Shown here in pieces: positions 17,935 through 26,463 of a stretch of 64,000 nt of DNA; positions within the stretch are counted from its first letter, which is position 1, and the number at the start of each line of letters is the position of its first letter. Under the pieces are notes generated by a model. That model did no database searches and was not told where the DNA came from. It was given only the letters and a program-made list of their open reading frames with translations. Both the position numbers and the translations under genes were made by a program. The stretch comes from Sphingomonas sp. NFR15 (GTDB taxonomy: Bacteria; Pseudomonadota; Alphaproteobacteria; Sphingomonadales; Sphingomonadaceae), in contig NZ_FMWX01000007.1 in the NCBI RefSeq assembly GCF_900103265.1, positions 223,452 through 287,451 of the forward strand, read 5' to 3'.

Positions 17935-19377
17935 TCACAAGACGCTGCGCAAGACCGCGTGGTGCAGTTCGTCGGGCGTCAGGTCGATCCGGCCCGGCCC
18001 CCGCATCGGTACGCCACCGGCGGCGAAGCGCATCATCACATAGGGCGTATGTCGCGCGCCTCCGGGCATGCTGACGCCGGGGATGCTCGGCCGATGATCG
18101 CCGAAGAACACGAGCAGCGCGGGGCGGCCGTCGGCGGCGAGCCGTTCGACGAGGTCGCTCAGCATCGTGTCGCTGCTGCGCGCATGCTGGAGATAGGCGT
18201 CGAGCCCACCCGGCGACCCCGGTACGCGACCGGCGTCCCACGGGCCGTGATTCTCCATCGTCACCGCGTAGAGCAGGGTCGGCGCCTCCGCCGTCTCGGC
18301 GAGGTCGCCGAGTTTCGCGCCGAGAGTACGATCGTCGACATAGCGGCCGGCGCCCGGCGGTATCGGGGCGAAGCCGTCCTCGCCGATCACCCGGTCGAAC
18401 CCGATCGCGGGCATCAGCCGGTCGCGCCCGTAGAAGCCCAGATCGTGCGGGTGGACGAAAATGCCGCGATACCCCGCCGCGCCCAACCGCGCCGGCAGCG
18501 CGAGCGTCGTCTCGCCGTGCGCGGTCAGGAACGGATCGTAGCGGCGGAAGCCGAGCTCGGCCTCGCTGCGGCCGAACAGCACGCCATATTCGGTTCGCAT
18601 CGTGTAGGCGCCGAATCCGCTCACCGCGAGATCGCCATGTTGCCATGCGCCGACGCGCGCGCGCGTCAGGCCCGGCAGGGCGAGGCTCGCGTCGCCGCCG
18701 ATCTCGACCGGGTCGACAAAGGATTCGCACTGCACGATCACGATCAGTTCGGGCGCGGCGGGGGCGGTCGCGGCACGGGGCGGGCAGGGCGGCGGGTCGG
18801 CGGTGTCACGCCAGCGCCGCCAATAGCTCACCAACGTCGCGATCAGGCCGAAGCGCAGCAGGTCGCGTTCCAGGTCGGGTACGCGCATCGCGTCGCCGAG
18901 CGCACCCTCGCGCAGCATCAGCCACAATCCGCCGCTGGCCGCCAGCAACATCACCGCGCCCGTCACATGCGGCGACGCCTCCAGCGAGATTAGCGAGATC
19001 AGCGCGACCAGCGCCGCCGCCGCACCAAACGCCATCAACACGCGCTGTCGGACCGAAATCGCCGTGAAATAGAAGCGCGGGTGGCGCACCACCGCCGCGA
19101 GCAGCGCCAGATCGGTGAAGACCAGGGGCTCGCCGAGCATCTTGTATTTGGCGTTCGATGCCACCGTGAACAGCGCCATCAGCGCGCAGCCAAGCACCGC
19201 CGCCACCGCCGCGTTCCCCGCCAAGGTGAGGAACAGCCCGAATGTCGCCGTCACCACCAGAAGGTGCAGCGCCACGCCGAGACCGTGGCGCCCGCGAATC
19301 GGGCGCGGACGCACTATCGAGTCGAGCAGCAACGACCCGACCAGCGTCGCCAGCAAATACATCACAGCCTTTGCCAC
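17935..19377 (-). CDS. LtaS-type membrane-anchored sulfatase-fold transferase
   Basis: A 480-residue protein with about five N-terminal transmembrane segments (within residues 1-185) and a periplasmic alkaline-phosphatase/sulfatase-fold domain. The nucleophile motif appears as SGFGAYTMRTEYGVLFG near residue 258, with further motifs IFVHPHDLGFYGRD, TMENHGPW and FFGDHRPS. LtaS-family enzymes transfer glycerophosphate or similar groups from phospholipids to extracytoplasmic acceptors. Located between SDR and KpsS genes of the Kdo/rhamnose locus, it may decorate the capsule or the glycosphingolipid with phosphoglycerol or a related group. The domain assignment is firm; the substrate is inferred from location. 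Confidence 0.84.
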   Translation of the reverse strand: MAKAVMYLLATLVGSLLLDSIVRPRPIRGRHGLGVALHLLVVTATFGLFLTLAGNAAVAAVLGCALMALFTVASNAKYKMLGEPLVFTDLALLAAVVRHPRFYFTAISVRQRVLMAFGAAAALVALISLISLEASPHVTGAVMLLAASGGLWLMLREGALGDAMRVPDLERDLLRFGLIATLVSYWRRWRDTADPPPCPPRAATAPAAPELIVIVQCESFVDPVEIGGDASLALPGLTRARVGAWQHGDLAVSGFGAYTMRTEYGVLFGRSEAELGFRRYDPFLTAHGETTLALPARLGAAGYRGIFVHPHDLGFYGRDRLMPAIGFDRVIGEDGFAPIPPGAGRYVDDRTLGAKLGDLAETAEAPTLLYAVTMENHGPWDAGRVPGSPGGLDAYLQHARSSDTMLSDLVERLAADGRPALLVFFGDHRPSIPGVSMPGGARHTPYVMMRFAAGGVPMRGPGRIDLTPDELHHAVLRSVL

Positions 19378-19566
19378 AATTGGTCGCGTTGCCAGCCTCG
19401 ATTATGCCACGCCGCGCGCCCAAAAGAGAGAACGACGCGGCGGCTATAGCGGCGGTCCTTGTGGCTGTCACCGCGCCGTGACTTGAAAGACCAAGCGCGA
19501 TCTATATGGCCGCGCGCACCGGCGACAATTCCAGGGAAGTGCCGGGCACGAAGAAGGAATGTTTGA

Positions 19567-20910
19567 TTGCCCGAACTGCCCGTCCAAGCACCGGCGCTGA
19601 TTCCGCAGGTCGCCGCGCCCGGCGTCCCGCAGCCGCTCGCGCAACGCAATATCCTGCTGTTGCAGGGGCTGATGGGGCCATTGTTCCGGCGGCTCGGGCA
19701 GGCGCTCAGCCGCGCGGGCTACGGCGTCCACAAGGTCAATTTCAATGGTGGAGACCGGCTGTTCTGGCGCCTGCCGAACGGGATTGAGTATCGCGGCAGC
19801 GCGGAGGGCTGGCCGGAGGCGCTCCGGCGGATCATCGCCGAGCGCCAGATCACCGACGTCGTGCTGTTCGGCGATTGTCGCCCGCTGCATATGGCAGCGA
19901 TCGCGCTGTGCCGCGATCTGCACGTTCCGGTCCACGTCTTCGAGGAAGGCTATATCCGGCCCGACTGGGTCACGCTCGAACTCGGCGGCGTGAACGGTCA
20001 TTCATCGCTGCCGCGCGATCCGGCCTGGTACCGTGCCGAGGCCGCCGCGCTGCCGCCGGTGGCCCAGCATCACCCGGTGCCGTCCTCGTTCCAGCGGCGC
20101 GCGCTGGAGGGCCTCGCCTATAACGCCGCCGATGTGTTGACGCGCTGGTACTATCCCTTTTGGGAGAATCACCGCCCCTGGCACCCCTTGGTCGAGGGAA
20201 TGGGCTGGGCTCGCCGGCTGCTGCGCCGCAAAGCGGCGGCGGCGCGGGCGCAGGAGGTGCTGGCGAAACTCGCTGCGGGCAAGCCGCGCTACATGCTGTT
20301 TCCGCTTCAACTCGATTCGGACGCGCAGATTCGGTTGCATTCTTCCTTCGCCGGCATCGCCGATGCGCTGCGCATGGTGATCGCCTCGTTCGCCGCTCAC
20401 GCGCCTTCCGACATGCGGCTGGTGGTGAAGGAGCATCCGCTCGACAACGGCGTACGCGATTGGCGTATGGAGACCGCCGCTCTCGCCAAGTTGTATGGCG
20501 TCGGCGACCGGGTCGATTATCTTGAAGCCGGCGATATCGTGCCGATCGCGCGCGATTCGGAAGGCGTGGTGACGATCAACAGCACCAGCGGCACCCTCGC
20601 GCTGGCGCTCGACGTGCCGGTGATCGCGCTCGGGCAGGCGGTGTACGATATCGAGGACGTGACCTTCCAGGGCCGGCTCGACGATTTCTGGCGCGACCCC
20701 GGCAAGCCCGATGCCGAGACGTTCGCCGCGTTCTGCCGGGTGCTGATCGACCGCTGCCTGGTGGCCGGGGGGTTCTTCTCGGACGAGGCGTTGGACAAGG
20801 TAACGCAGGGGGTGCTCGCCCGTTTTGAAGCCGGGAGTCCGCTGAAGGTGGCGGCGCCGCAAAGCCGACTGACCTACGGACAAACCAAAATCCCTGCGGC
20901 GGAAAGCTAG
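19567..20910 (+). CDS. kpsS: Capsule Kdo-transferase KpsS-like
   Basis: A 447-residue KpsS-family enzyme, which adds the first beta-Kdo to the phosphatidylglycerol acceptor of capsule. Family hallmarks visible are the opening LLLQGLMGPLFRRLG, VNFNGGDRLFW, the LFGDCRPLH loop, FEEGYIRPDWVTLE near residue 130, VKEHPLD and STSGTLALALDVPVI. No ATG in frame fits; a TTG at 19567 is used, preceded by AAGGA at suitable spacing. The gene reads away from the LtaS-like gene across 189 bp. With KpsC and kdsADB it defines a Kdo-linked capsule assembly pathway; the KpsMTED exporter is not in the window. Confidence 0.92.
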   Translation: MPELPVQAPALIPQVAAPGVPQPLAQRNILLLQGLMGPLFRRLGQALSRAGYGVHKVNFNGGDRLFWRLPNGIEYRGSAEGWPEALRRIIAERQITDVVLFGDCRPLHMAAIALCRDLHVPVHVFEEGYIRPDWVTLELGGVNGHSSLPRDPAWYRAEAAALPPVAQHHPVPSSFQRRALEGLAYNAADVLTRWYYPFWENHRPWHPLVEGMGWARRLLRRKAAAARAQEVLAKLAAGKPRYMLFPLQLDSDAQIRLHSSFAGIADALRMVIASFAAHAPSDMRLVVKEHPLDNGVRDWRMETAALAKLYGVGDRVDYLEAGDIVPIARDSEGVVTINSTSGTLALALDVPVIALGQAVYDIEDVTFQGRLDDFWRDPGKPDAETFAAFCRVLIDRCLVAGGFFSDEALDKVTQGVLARFEAGSPLKVAAPQSRLTYGQTKIPAAES

Positions 20911-21087
20911 AGCGGGTTGCGATCAGACGGCAGCATGGTTCGCACGACCGAGGGCGTTCGAGCATCTTTGCGGCGGGAAGGCGTTGACGAAGGAGCCGCC
21001 ACGGTCGCACAGGGTTTCTCCCGTTCCCGCCCCATCAAATGCCGAGACCGGGCGCCTAAAGCCCGTGCGGCCCACCGGCGGTTCCGG

Positions 21088-22101
21088 TCACGCGCCGTTG
21101 CCGCCACGCAACCTCAGGCGCAGCACCCGGTCGCTGGCGGTCATGAACAGCGTCGCGCCATCCTCGCCGAACGCGCAATTGGCGATCGCCTTGCCCGACA
21201 CGATCAGCCCCAGCGGCTCGGCTTGCGGGCTCAGCACCATCATGCCGCCGGGCACCGAGCAGAACAAAATGCCGTTTCGGGCTACCTTCATCCCATCGGG
21301 TAGGCCGGGGGCGTCGCCCGTCCGTAACGGTGCGGCGTCGAGCCAGACACGCGCTGCGGTGGGCGTGCCGCGTGCGTCGAGATCATAGACCATGATCCTG
21401 GGCGCGGTCTCGTCCGAGACGGACACATAGAGCCGGCGTTGGTCGGGCGACAGCGCGACGCCGTTGGGACGGGTGAGCGTGCCATCGATCAGCGCGACCT
21501 TGCCGCCCGGCGACCACATATAGACGCCGTTCTGCTTGGCTTCCTTGAGCGGCGAAGTATCGCCATCGGCAAAGCCATAGGGCGGATCGGTAAAATAGAT
21601 CGCGCCGCTTCTGGCGACATGCAGATCGTTCGGGCTGTTGAAGCGCGCGCCTTCGAAACGATCGACAAGGACGCGACGCCGCCGCGTCTTGAGGTCGAAG
21701 CGATCGATGCTGCGGCCGCCGCTGTTGGCGATCAGCAGCGCGCCGTCATGCGCGAGCGCGAGCCCGTTTGATCCCGGCTCGCGCACCAGTTTGGGATCGG
21801 TGCCCGCCGCACCCGAAGGCGACAGGAACGGCGTCACGCCGCCGTTGCGCGTCCAGAGACGCATCAGGTTGGCGGGCGGGTCGGAGAACAGCAATCCCGT
21901 GCCCGGCACCCACAGCGGCCCCTCCGCCCAGCGGATGCCGGTGGCGATCGTCTCGATCGTGCTGTCGGGCGCGATGATCCGGTCGAGGGCGGGGGACAGC
22001 CGTCGCACGTGCGGGGTGGGAGCGGCGGCGAAGCCCGGCGTCGCGACCAGCGCCGCGCCGGCGGCGATGAAGCCGCGGCGGCCGATCGGATAGCCGCTCA
22101 T
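21088..22101 (-). CDS. Tat-exported SMP-30/gluconolactonase-like lactonase
   Basis: A 337-residue protein with a twin-arginine signal (GRRGFIAAGAALVATPGFA at the N-terminus) and a six-bladed beta-propeller of the SMP-30/gluconolactonase family. The blade motifs WAEGPLWVPGTGLLFSD, EPGSNGLALAHDGALLI, FNSPNDLHVARSGAIYFTDPPYG and DGTLTRPNGVALSPDQRRLYVS are typical and include the metal ligands Glu, Asn and Asp. It overlaps the upstream cupin gene by 4 bp (ATGA), and that gene in turn overlaps a Tat-exported Gfo/Idh oxidoreductase, so the three form one operon. A periplasmic role in hydrolysing a sugar lactone made by the oxidoreductase is a reasonable inference. Confidence 0.87.
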   Translation of the reverse strand: MSGYPIGRRGFIAAGAALVATPGFAAAPTPHVRRLSPALDRIIAPDSTIETIATGIRWAEGPLWVPGTGLLFSDPPANLMRLWTRNGGVTPFLSPSGAAGTDPKLVREPGSNGLALAHDGALLIANSGGRSIDRFDLKTRRRRVLVDRFEGARFNSPNDLHVARSGAIYFTDPPYGFADGDTSPLKEAKQNGVYMWSPGGKVALIDGTLTRPNGVALSPDQRRLYVSVSDETAPRIMVYDLDARGTPTAARVWLDAAPLRTGDAPGLPDGMKVARNGILFCSVPGGMMVLSPQAEPLGLIVSGKAIANCAFGEDGATLFMTASDRVLRLRLRGGNGA

Positions 22102-22586
22102 TTCGCCGCCCGCGGCAGCTTCATGCCGAGCAGCACCAGCTTGCCGCCGGTAATGCCGAACCAGTGCGGCGTGCCGGCGGGGATCAGGATGACGTCGCCC
22201 GGCTTGAGATCGCGGGTGGTGCCGCCCTCAATCCGGCTGCCTTCGATCATCCCGGACTTGGTGGTGACGGGATCAACCATCCGGCCGCCGGAGACGAGCG
22301 TTCCCGCGCCTTCGATGACGGTGGTATATTCCGCATCGGTCGGGTGGGTCGCGGGCTTGCCCGGCGCCGTCCAATATTCGAGCGCGGCGATCGTCTGCCC
22401 GTCACGCAGCAGCGGGCGCCAGGCGAAATGCTGGTCCGGCTTCATCTCGCGCGCCATCGTCGCGACTTGCGCCCGAATGTCGGCGGCGCTGGCGAGGCCG
22501 GTCGGATCGGCAGGCGCCGTCTGGGCGAGCGCTGGCGCGGCGGTCGCTACCAGCGCGAGCGCCGCGATGTAGCGGAGCGCCCTCAT
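22098..22586 (-). CDS. Secreted cupin-domain protein
   Basis: A 162-residue protein with a cleavable signal peptide (to AAPALAQ, about residue 22) and a single cupin domain in the C-terminal half, with motif one YTTVIEGAGTLVSGG and motif two PGDVILIPAGTPHWFG. The His and Glu residues of the metal site are partly conserved. It overlaps both neighbours by ATGA and is predicted to be periplasmic with them. The function is unknown; sugar-binding or isomerase roles are possible. Confidence 0.82.
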   Translation of the reverse strand: MRALRYIAALALVATAAPALAQTAPADPTGLASAADIRAQVATMAREMKPDQHFAWRPLLRDGQTIAALEYWTAPGKPATHPTDAEYTTVIEGAGTLVSGGRMVDPVTTKSGMIEGSRIEGGTTRDLKPGDVILIPAGTPHWFGITGGKLVLLGMKLPRAAK

Positions 22587-23719
22587 GCGCGGCCGTCCAG
22601 ACGGATCGTGCGGCCTTCGCGCGCCGAGCGGTAGATCGCCTCGACGATCCGCAGATCGCGCAGCCCCTCCTCGCCCGAGACGATCGGTTCGCGGTCGGTG
22701 AGGATGCACTCGGCGAGATGATCGAGTTGGCCCGCGAACTGGGTCCCGCGCGGCCCCGGCGGCGGGGTCAGTTCGCGTTCGCGCCCGTGGCGCCCGGTCC
22801 ACATATGGTTGCCGTCGTAGCGGGTCGCGGGTTCGAGCTCGATCCGACCGGTGTCGCCCATCAGCAGGATGTGGTTTTGGTTGGCGCTGTACATTGATTG
22901 GCATCCGGCGATCGCGCCCGAGGGGAATTCGAGCGTCCATTCGATCATGTCCTCGACCTCGTGGAAGCGCGGATCGTTGCGGTCGGTCGATTCGCGAGCG
23001 GTCACCGCGATCGGCTCTTCACCGGTCATGTAGCGCGCGGCCTGGAGCGAATAGACGCCCATGTCCATCAGCGAGCCGCCGCCGGCCAGCGCGCGCTTGA
23101 GCCGCCACTTCGACGGATCGCGCTGGACGAAACCATGTTCGGAGCGGACATAGCGGATCTTGCCCGCTGCGCCGGCACGCGCCAGCCGCATCGCTTCGAG
23201 GTTGAACGCCTCGAAATGGCAGCGATAGCCGATCATCAGCTTGCGCTTGGCGCCCTTGCACGCCGCGATCATCGATTCGCATTCGGCAACCGAGATCGCC
23301 ATCGGCTTCTCGCACATCACATGCTTGCCGGCCTTGGCGGCGCGGATCGTATATTCGGCATGCATCGAGTTGGGCAGGCAGACGTAGACGATATCGACGT
23401 CGGGATTGTCGCGGATGCTGTCGAAAGTGGCGTAGGAATAGACCGCGCTGTCGCTGAGCCCGTGCTCGGCCGCGACCTTGCGCCCCTTGGCGGCATCGCC
23501 GGTGACGACCGCGGCGAGCCGGCTGTGCGTGCAATTCACGAACTGCGGGATGATGACGCCGAGCCCATAGGTGCCGAGCCCGACGATGGCATAGCCGAGC
23601 TTGCGCCCGCCCGGCAGCGGCACCGGCGCGCCCTGCGCAAGCGCGTGCGGCGCGAGCGCGACGGGAACGATCGAGCCGATCGCGGCGGAAAGCAGGAAGT
23701 CGCGGCGTCCAAGATCCAT
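22583..23719 (-). CDS. Tat-exported Gfo/Idh/MocA oxidoreductase (glucose-fructose oxidoreductase-like)
   Basis: A 378-residue NAD(P)-dependent oxidoreductase of the Gfo/Idh/MocA family. The N-terminus carries a Tat motif (GRRDFLLSAAIGS), followed by the Rossmann motif YAIVGLGTYGLGVI, the catalytic EKP motif (HVMCEKPMAIS) and a C-terminal alpha/beta domain. The similarity in arrangement and the Tat signal recall periplasmic glucose-fructose oxidoreductase of Zymomonas mobilis, which keeps its NADP bound and produces gluconolactone. The start ATG at 23719 gives the Tat signal. It heads the operon with the cupin and gluconolactonase genes. The sugar pair it uses is unknown. Confidence 0.87.
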   Translation of the reverse strand: MDLGRRDFLLSAAIGSIVPVALAPHALAQGAPVPLPGGRKLGYAIVGLGTYGLGVIIPQFVNCTHSRLAAVVTGDAAKGRKVAAEHGLSDSAVYSYATFDSIRDNPDVDIVYVCLPNSMHAEYTIRAAKAGKHVMCEKPMAISVAECESMIAACKGAKRKLMIGYRCHFEAFNLEAMRLARAGAAGKIRYVRSEHGFVQRDPSKWRLKRALAGGGSLMDMGVYSLQAARYMTGEEPIAVTARESTDRNDPRFHEVEDMIEWTLEFPSGAIAGCQSMYSANQNHILLMGDTGRIELEPATRYDGNHMWTGRHGRERELTPPPGPRGTQFAGQLDHLAECILTDREPIVSGEEGLRDLRIVEAIYRSAREGRTIRLDGRA

Positions 23720-23896
23720 CGGGCGTATCCTCTCACTGGCGCGCCGGGCGTCCGCCGGCCCTCTCGTTGCGCAAGCTCTCGGGCCTGCTGCGAACACGCC
23801 GCCGATCGCGGGGCGAACCCCCGGCCGGACGCGTGTGCGGCGTTGGTAGCGCGAACATGCGGGGGAGTACAAGCGCCGGTTGGGGCGCCGGGACGC

Positions 23897-24574
23897 TCAG
23901 CGCGCCGTGCCGGCCCGCAGCATGGCCATACCTTCTGAGTGCGCGGTCGTGAGACCGCGATAGTCGCGAATGCTGGGATAATCGGTGGCGAGCGGATGCG
24001 TGTGCGTGGCGGTGATGACGACGACGTCCGCGCCGGCGGCGCGGCCGGAGGCGATGCCCGCCGGTGCATCCTCGAACACGAGGCATTGCGTCACATCGAC
24101 ATCGAGGCGCCGTGCCGCCTCGATATAGCAATCGGGCGCGGGCTTGCCGTTGGCGATGTCCTCGGCGGTGATGAACAGGGGCGGCGGCACCAGTCCCGCC
24201 GCCGCCAGCCGCGCTTCCGCCAGCGTACGGGTGGCCGAGGTGACGATCGCCCAACCGTCATGCGGCAGGCCGGCGACGAACTCGGCGGCACCCTGGATCG
24301 CGCGGACGCCTTCGAGATCGGCAAGTTCCTCGCGGGCGATCCAGTCCGCCTCCTGCCGAGGGTCGATACCGGGAATACCGAGCCGGCGGATCGTCTCAAG
24401 CGTCTGGACGCCGTGGATGGTCGGCAGGATCTCGATCGGATCGAAGCCGTGGAGCGTCAGCCAGCGCGACCACACGCGCTCGGCGGATTCGATCGAGGTC
24501 AGCAAGGTGCCGTCCATGTCGAACAGAAGCGCCTTGAAGCGGCGATCGGAATAGGGAATGGGGGGCTTGGTCAT
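23897..24574 (-). CDS. HAD-family sugar phosphatase/phosphatase
   Basis: A 225-residue HAD-like hydrolase with motif I FDMDGTLLTS (nucleophile Asp), motif II IVTSATRTLAEAR, motif III region NGKPAPDCYIEAARRL and motif IV FEDAPAGIASGRAAGADVV. This set and the length resemble sugar-phosphatases of the YfbT/glycerol-1-phosphatase group, so it probably removes phosphate from a small sugar phosphate. It is 178 bp upstream of the next minus-strand gene and 33 bp downstream of a diguanylate cyclase. The start ATG at 24574 is chosen over longer readings. The substrate is unknown. Confidence 0.85.
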   Translation of the reverse strand: MTKPPIPYSDRRFKALLFDMDGTLLTSIESAERVWSRWLTLHGFDPIEILPTIHGVQTLETIRRLGIPGIDPRQEADWIAREELADLEGVRAIQGAAEFVAGLPHDGWAIVTSATRTLAEARLAAAGLVPPPLFITAEDIANGKPAPDCYIEAARRLDVDVTQCLVFEDAPAGIASGRAAGADVVVITATHTHPLATDYPSIRDYRGLTTAHSEGMAMLRAGTAR

Positions 24575-24606
24575 CGCGCCCGCGTTCCCCGGAAATGGCG
24601 CGGAGA

Positions 24607-26400
24607 TCAAGTGTCGCGTGCTACCACGGTCGCGACCTGATCGCGGCCGCCGCGCTTCGCCCGCAGCAGCGCAGCGTCGGCGGCCTGCACGAGGCGGTCG
24701 GCAGCGCATTGTTCGGGCCAACTGGCGACGCCGATCGACGCGGTGACCGGGCCGAGATCGCGGTCGTCATGCCGCACCGCCAGGTTCGCGATGCGCGCGC
24801 GGATATCCTCGGCGCGCACGCGCGCATCGGCGACGCCGAGCCCCGGCATGAGCAGCAGGAACTCCTCGCCGCCGTACCGGAACGCGAGATCCTCGCTGCG
24901 GATGGAGCGCTTGAGCGCCTCGCCGACCGCGCGCAACACGGCGTCGCCCGCGTCGTGCCCGTGTTTGTCGTTGAAGCGCTTGAAATGATCGACGTCGATC
25001 ATCGCGCAACTGACCGGCGTGTTGGTCCGCGTGGCGACTGCCAGGCTGGCCTCGAACGCGTCGTCAAGCTGGCGGCGGTTGGAAAGGCCGGTGAGCGGAT
25101 CGACCATCGCGAGCGCGCGCAACGCGTCGCGCAGCCGCAGATTGTCGAGCGCGAGGCCGACATTCTCGGCGAGCATCTTGAGGTAATTCTCGTCCGGGCC
25201 GATCTCCGCCGTGTCGCCGCGGCGTTCGAAGTACAGCAGCCCGAGTATGCCGTTCTGGCCGATCAGCGGCAGGCAGATGCTGTCGACCAGCGTGTCGCCG
25301 TCCTGCACGACATGATCGCACGGCACGTCGATATGATTGCCCGCCGGCCGATGCTGCCGCCCGCGCCGCAGCCCCCAGCACGCCATCGGCACGAATTCGT
25401 CGCGCGAGCGGACCGGGCCGAGCCAATGCGCCGCGACCTGCATCACGTTGCGCTCGGGATCGAACAGGTAGAAGCTGCCGGCGAGGCGTGGCGCCACTTC
25501 GGGCGCGAACCGGTCGATCACGCCGGTCAGGTCCGCCACGCTGTCGCAGCGCTGCATCCGCTGCGTCATCCGCGACAGCAGATCGCGGACGGCGCGATCG
25601 GCATCGCGCTCCTTCTCCAGCCTTTGCCGGACGATGCCGTTCTCGCGGAAGCCTCGCAGCGCTTGGGCCATGTCGCCGATCTCGTCGACCTGCGGATAAT
25701 GCGGCCATTCGGTGGCATAGTCCTGCGCGGCGAGCCGGGTGACGACATCGCTCAGCCGCACGACCGGGCGCAGCACGCGCTGGCGGAATACGAAGAACAA
25801 AACGCACAGAAACACGAGGCCGGTGAGCCCGAGCACGATCTCCGAAACGCGGCGCCACGTGCGCGACGCCGAGACGGCGAGGTCCACGGCGGCAGCGGTG
25901 CGCTGATCGATACGGTCCTGGAAATGCTCGACGCTCGACTGGATGCGGTCGAGTTCGCGTTCATATTCTGGCGAAAACAGGATCGCCAGCGCCGCCTGCT
26001 GATTCCCGCGCGCGCGCGCCTCGATCGCGGTGGCTTGTTCGCCGCGCAGCGCATCGGCCCAGTGCAGCGTCTCATGGAGCGCGCGCAGCTCGGGCGCGGT
26101 CGCGCCGGCGTCGCGGATCGCGGCGGTGCGCGTCTCCACCGCTTTCAGCAATCCCGACTCGCGGCGATAGGCGATCAGATCGGCCTGGCTGCCGCTGATC
26201 GCGAACTGGCGGGCGAGGCTGCTCAACTGCGCGACGTCCTCGTCGATGGTCGAGGTCGCCTGGTCGAGATCGGCGCGCTGGACCATCGCGACGCGTTCGC
26301 GCTCCTGGGCGGAGGAGGCCAGCAGCATCGTGCTGCCGGAGGCGAGGGTCAGCAGCACGGTGATGCCATATGCCCAGTTGGTGATGGTCGCGAGCCGCAT
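24607..26400 (-). CDS. Membrane-bound diguanylate cyclase with HAMP, GAF and GGDEF domains
   Basis: A 597-residue sensor enzyme that makes cyclic di-GMP. It has an N-terminal transmembrane helix (about residues 8-30), a periplasmic helical domain (31-182), a second transmembrane helix (about 187-205), a HAMP region (205-260), a GAF domain (about 285-420) and a GGDEF domain (430-590). The active-site sequence is GGEEF at residues 510-514, with an intact product-inhibition site RSED at 501-504, so it is predicted to be active and feedback-inhibited. The GAF domain has a CWGLRRGRQH segment that may bind a ligand. It reads as a separate unit upstream of the HAD gene. Confidence 0.93.
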   Translation of the reverse strand: MRLATITNWAYGITVLLTLASGSTMLLASSAQERERVAMVQRADLDQATSTIDEDVAQLSSLARQFAISGSQADLIAYRRESGLLKAVETRTAAIRDAGATAPELRALHETLHWADALRGEQATAIEARARGNQQAALAILFSPEYERELDRIQSSVEHFQDRIDQRTAAAVDLAVSASRTWRRVSEIVLGLTGLVFLCVLFFVFRQRVLRPVVRLSDVVTRLAAQDYATEWPHYPQVDEIGDMAQALRGFRENGIVRQRLEKERDADRAVRDLLSRMTQRMQRCDSVADLTGVIDRFAPEVAPRLAGSFYLFDPERNVMQVAAHWLGPVRSRDEFVPMACWGLRRGRQHRPAGNHIDVPCDHVVQDGDTLVDSICLPLIGQNGILGLLYFERRGDTAEIGPDENYLKMLAENVGLALDNLRLRDALRALAMVDPLTGLSNRRQLDDAFEASLAVATRTNTPVSCAMIDVDHFKRFNDKHGHDAGDAVLRAVGEALKRSIRSEDLAFRYGGEEFLLLMPGLGVADARVRAEDIRARIANLAVRHDDRDLGPVTASIGVASWPEQCAADRLVQAADAALLRAKRGGRDQVATVVARDT

Positions 26401-26463
26401 GGCTGTCTTATACTCTGAGGATCATGATGAAGCGTTAAGCGCGGTTCGCGATATGGCGGAGCG

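Noticed and set aside
20911..21087. Gap after kpsS checked for a small gene or repeat
   Set aside because: No frame with a ribosome site or family; no internal repeat could be confirmed in the window.
24595..26418. 607-codon plus-strand open frame
   Set aside because: Antisense shadow of the diguanylate cyclase; low-complexity Arg/Ala/Asp composition and no recognisable domain.
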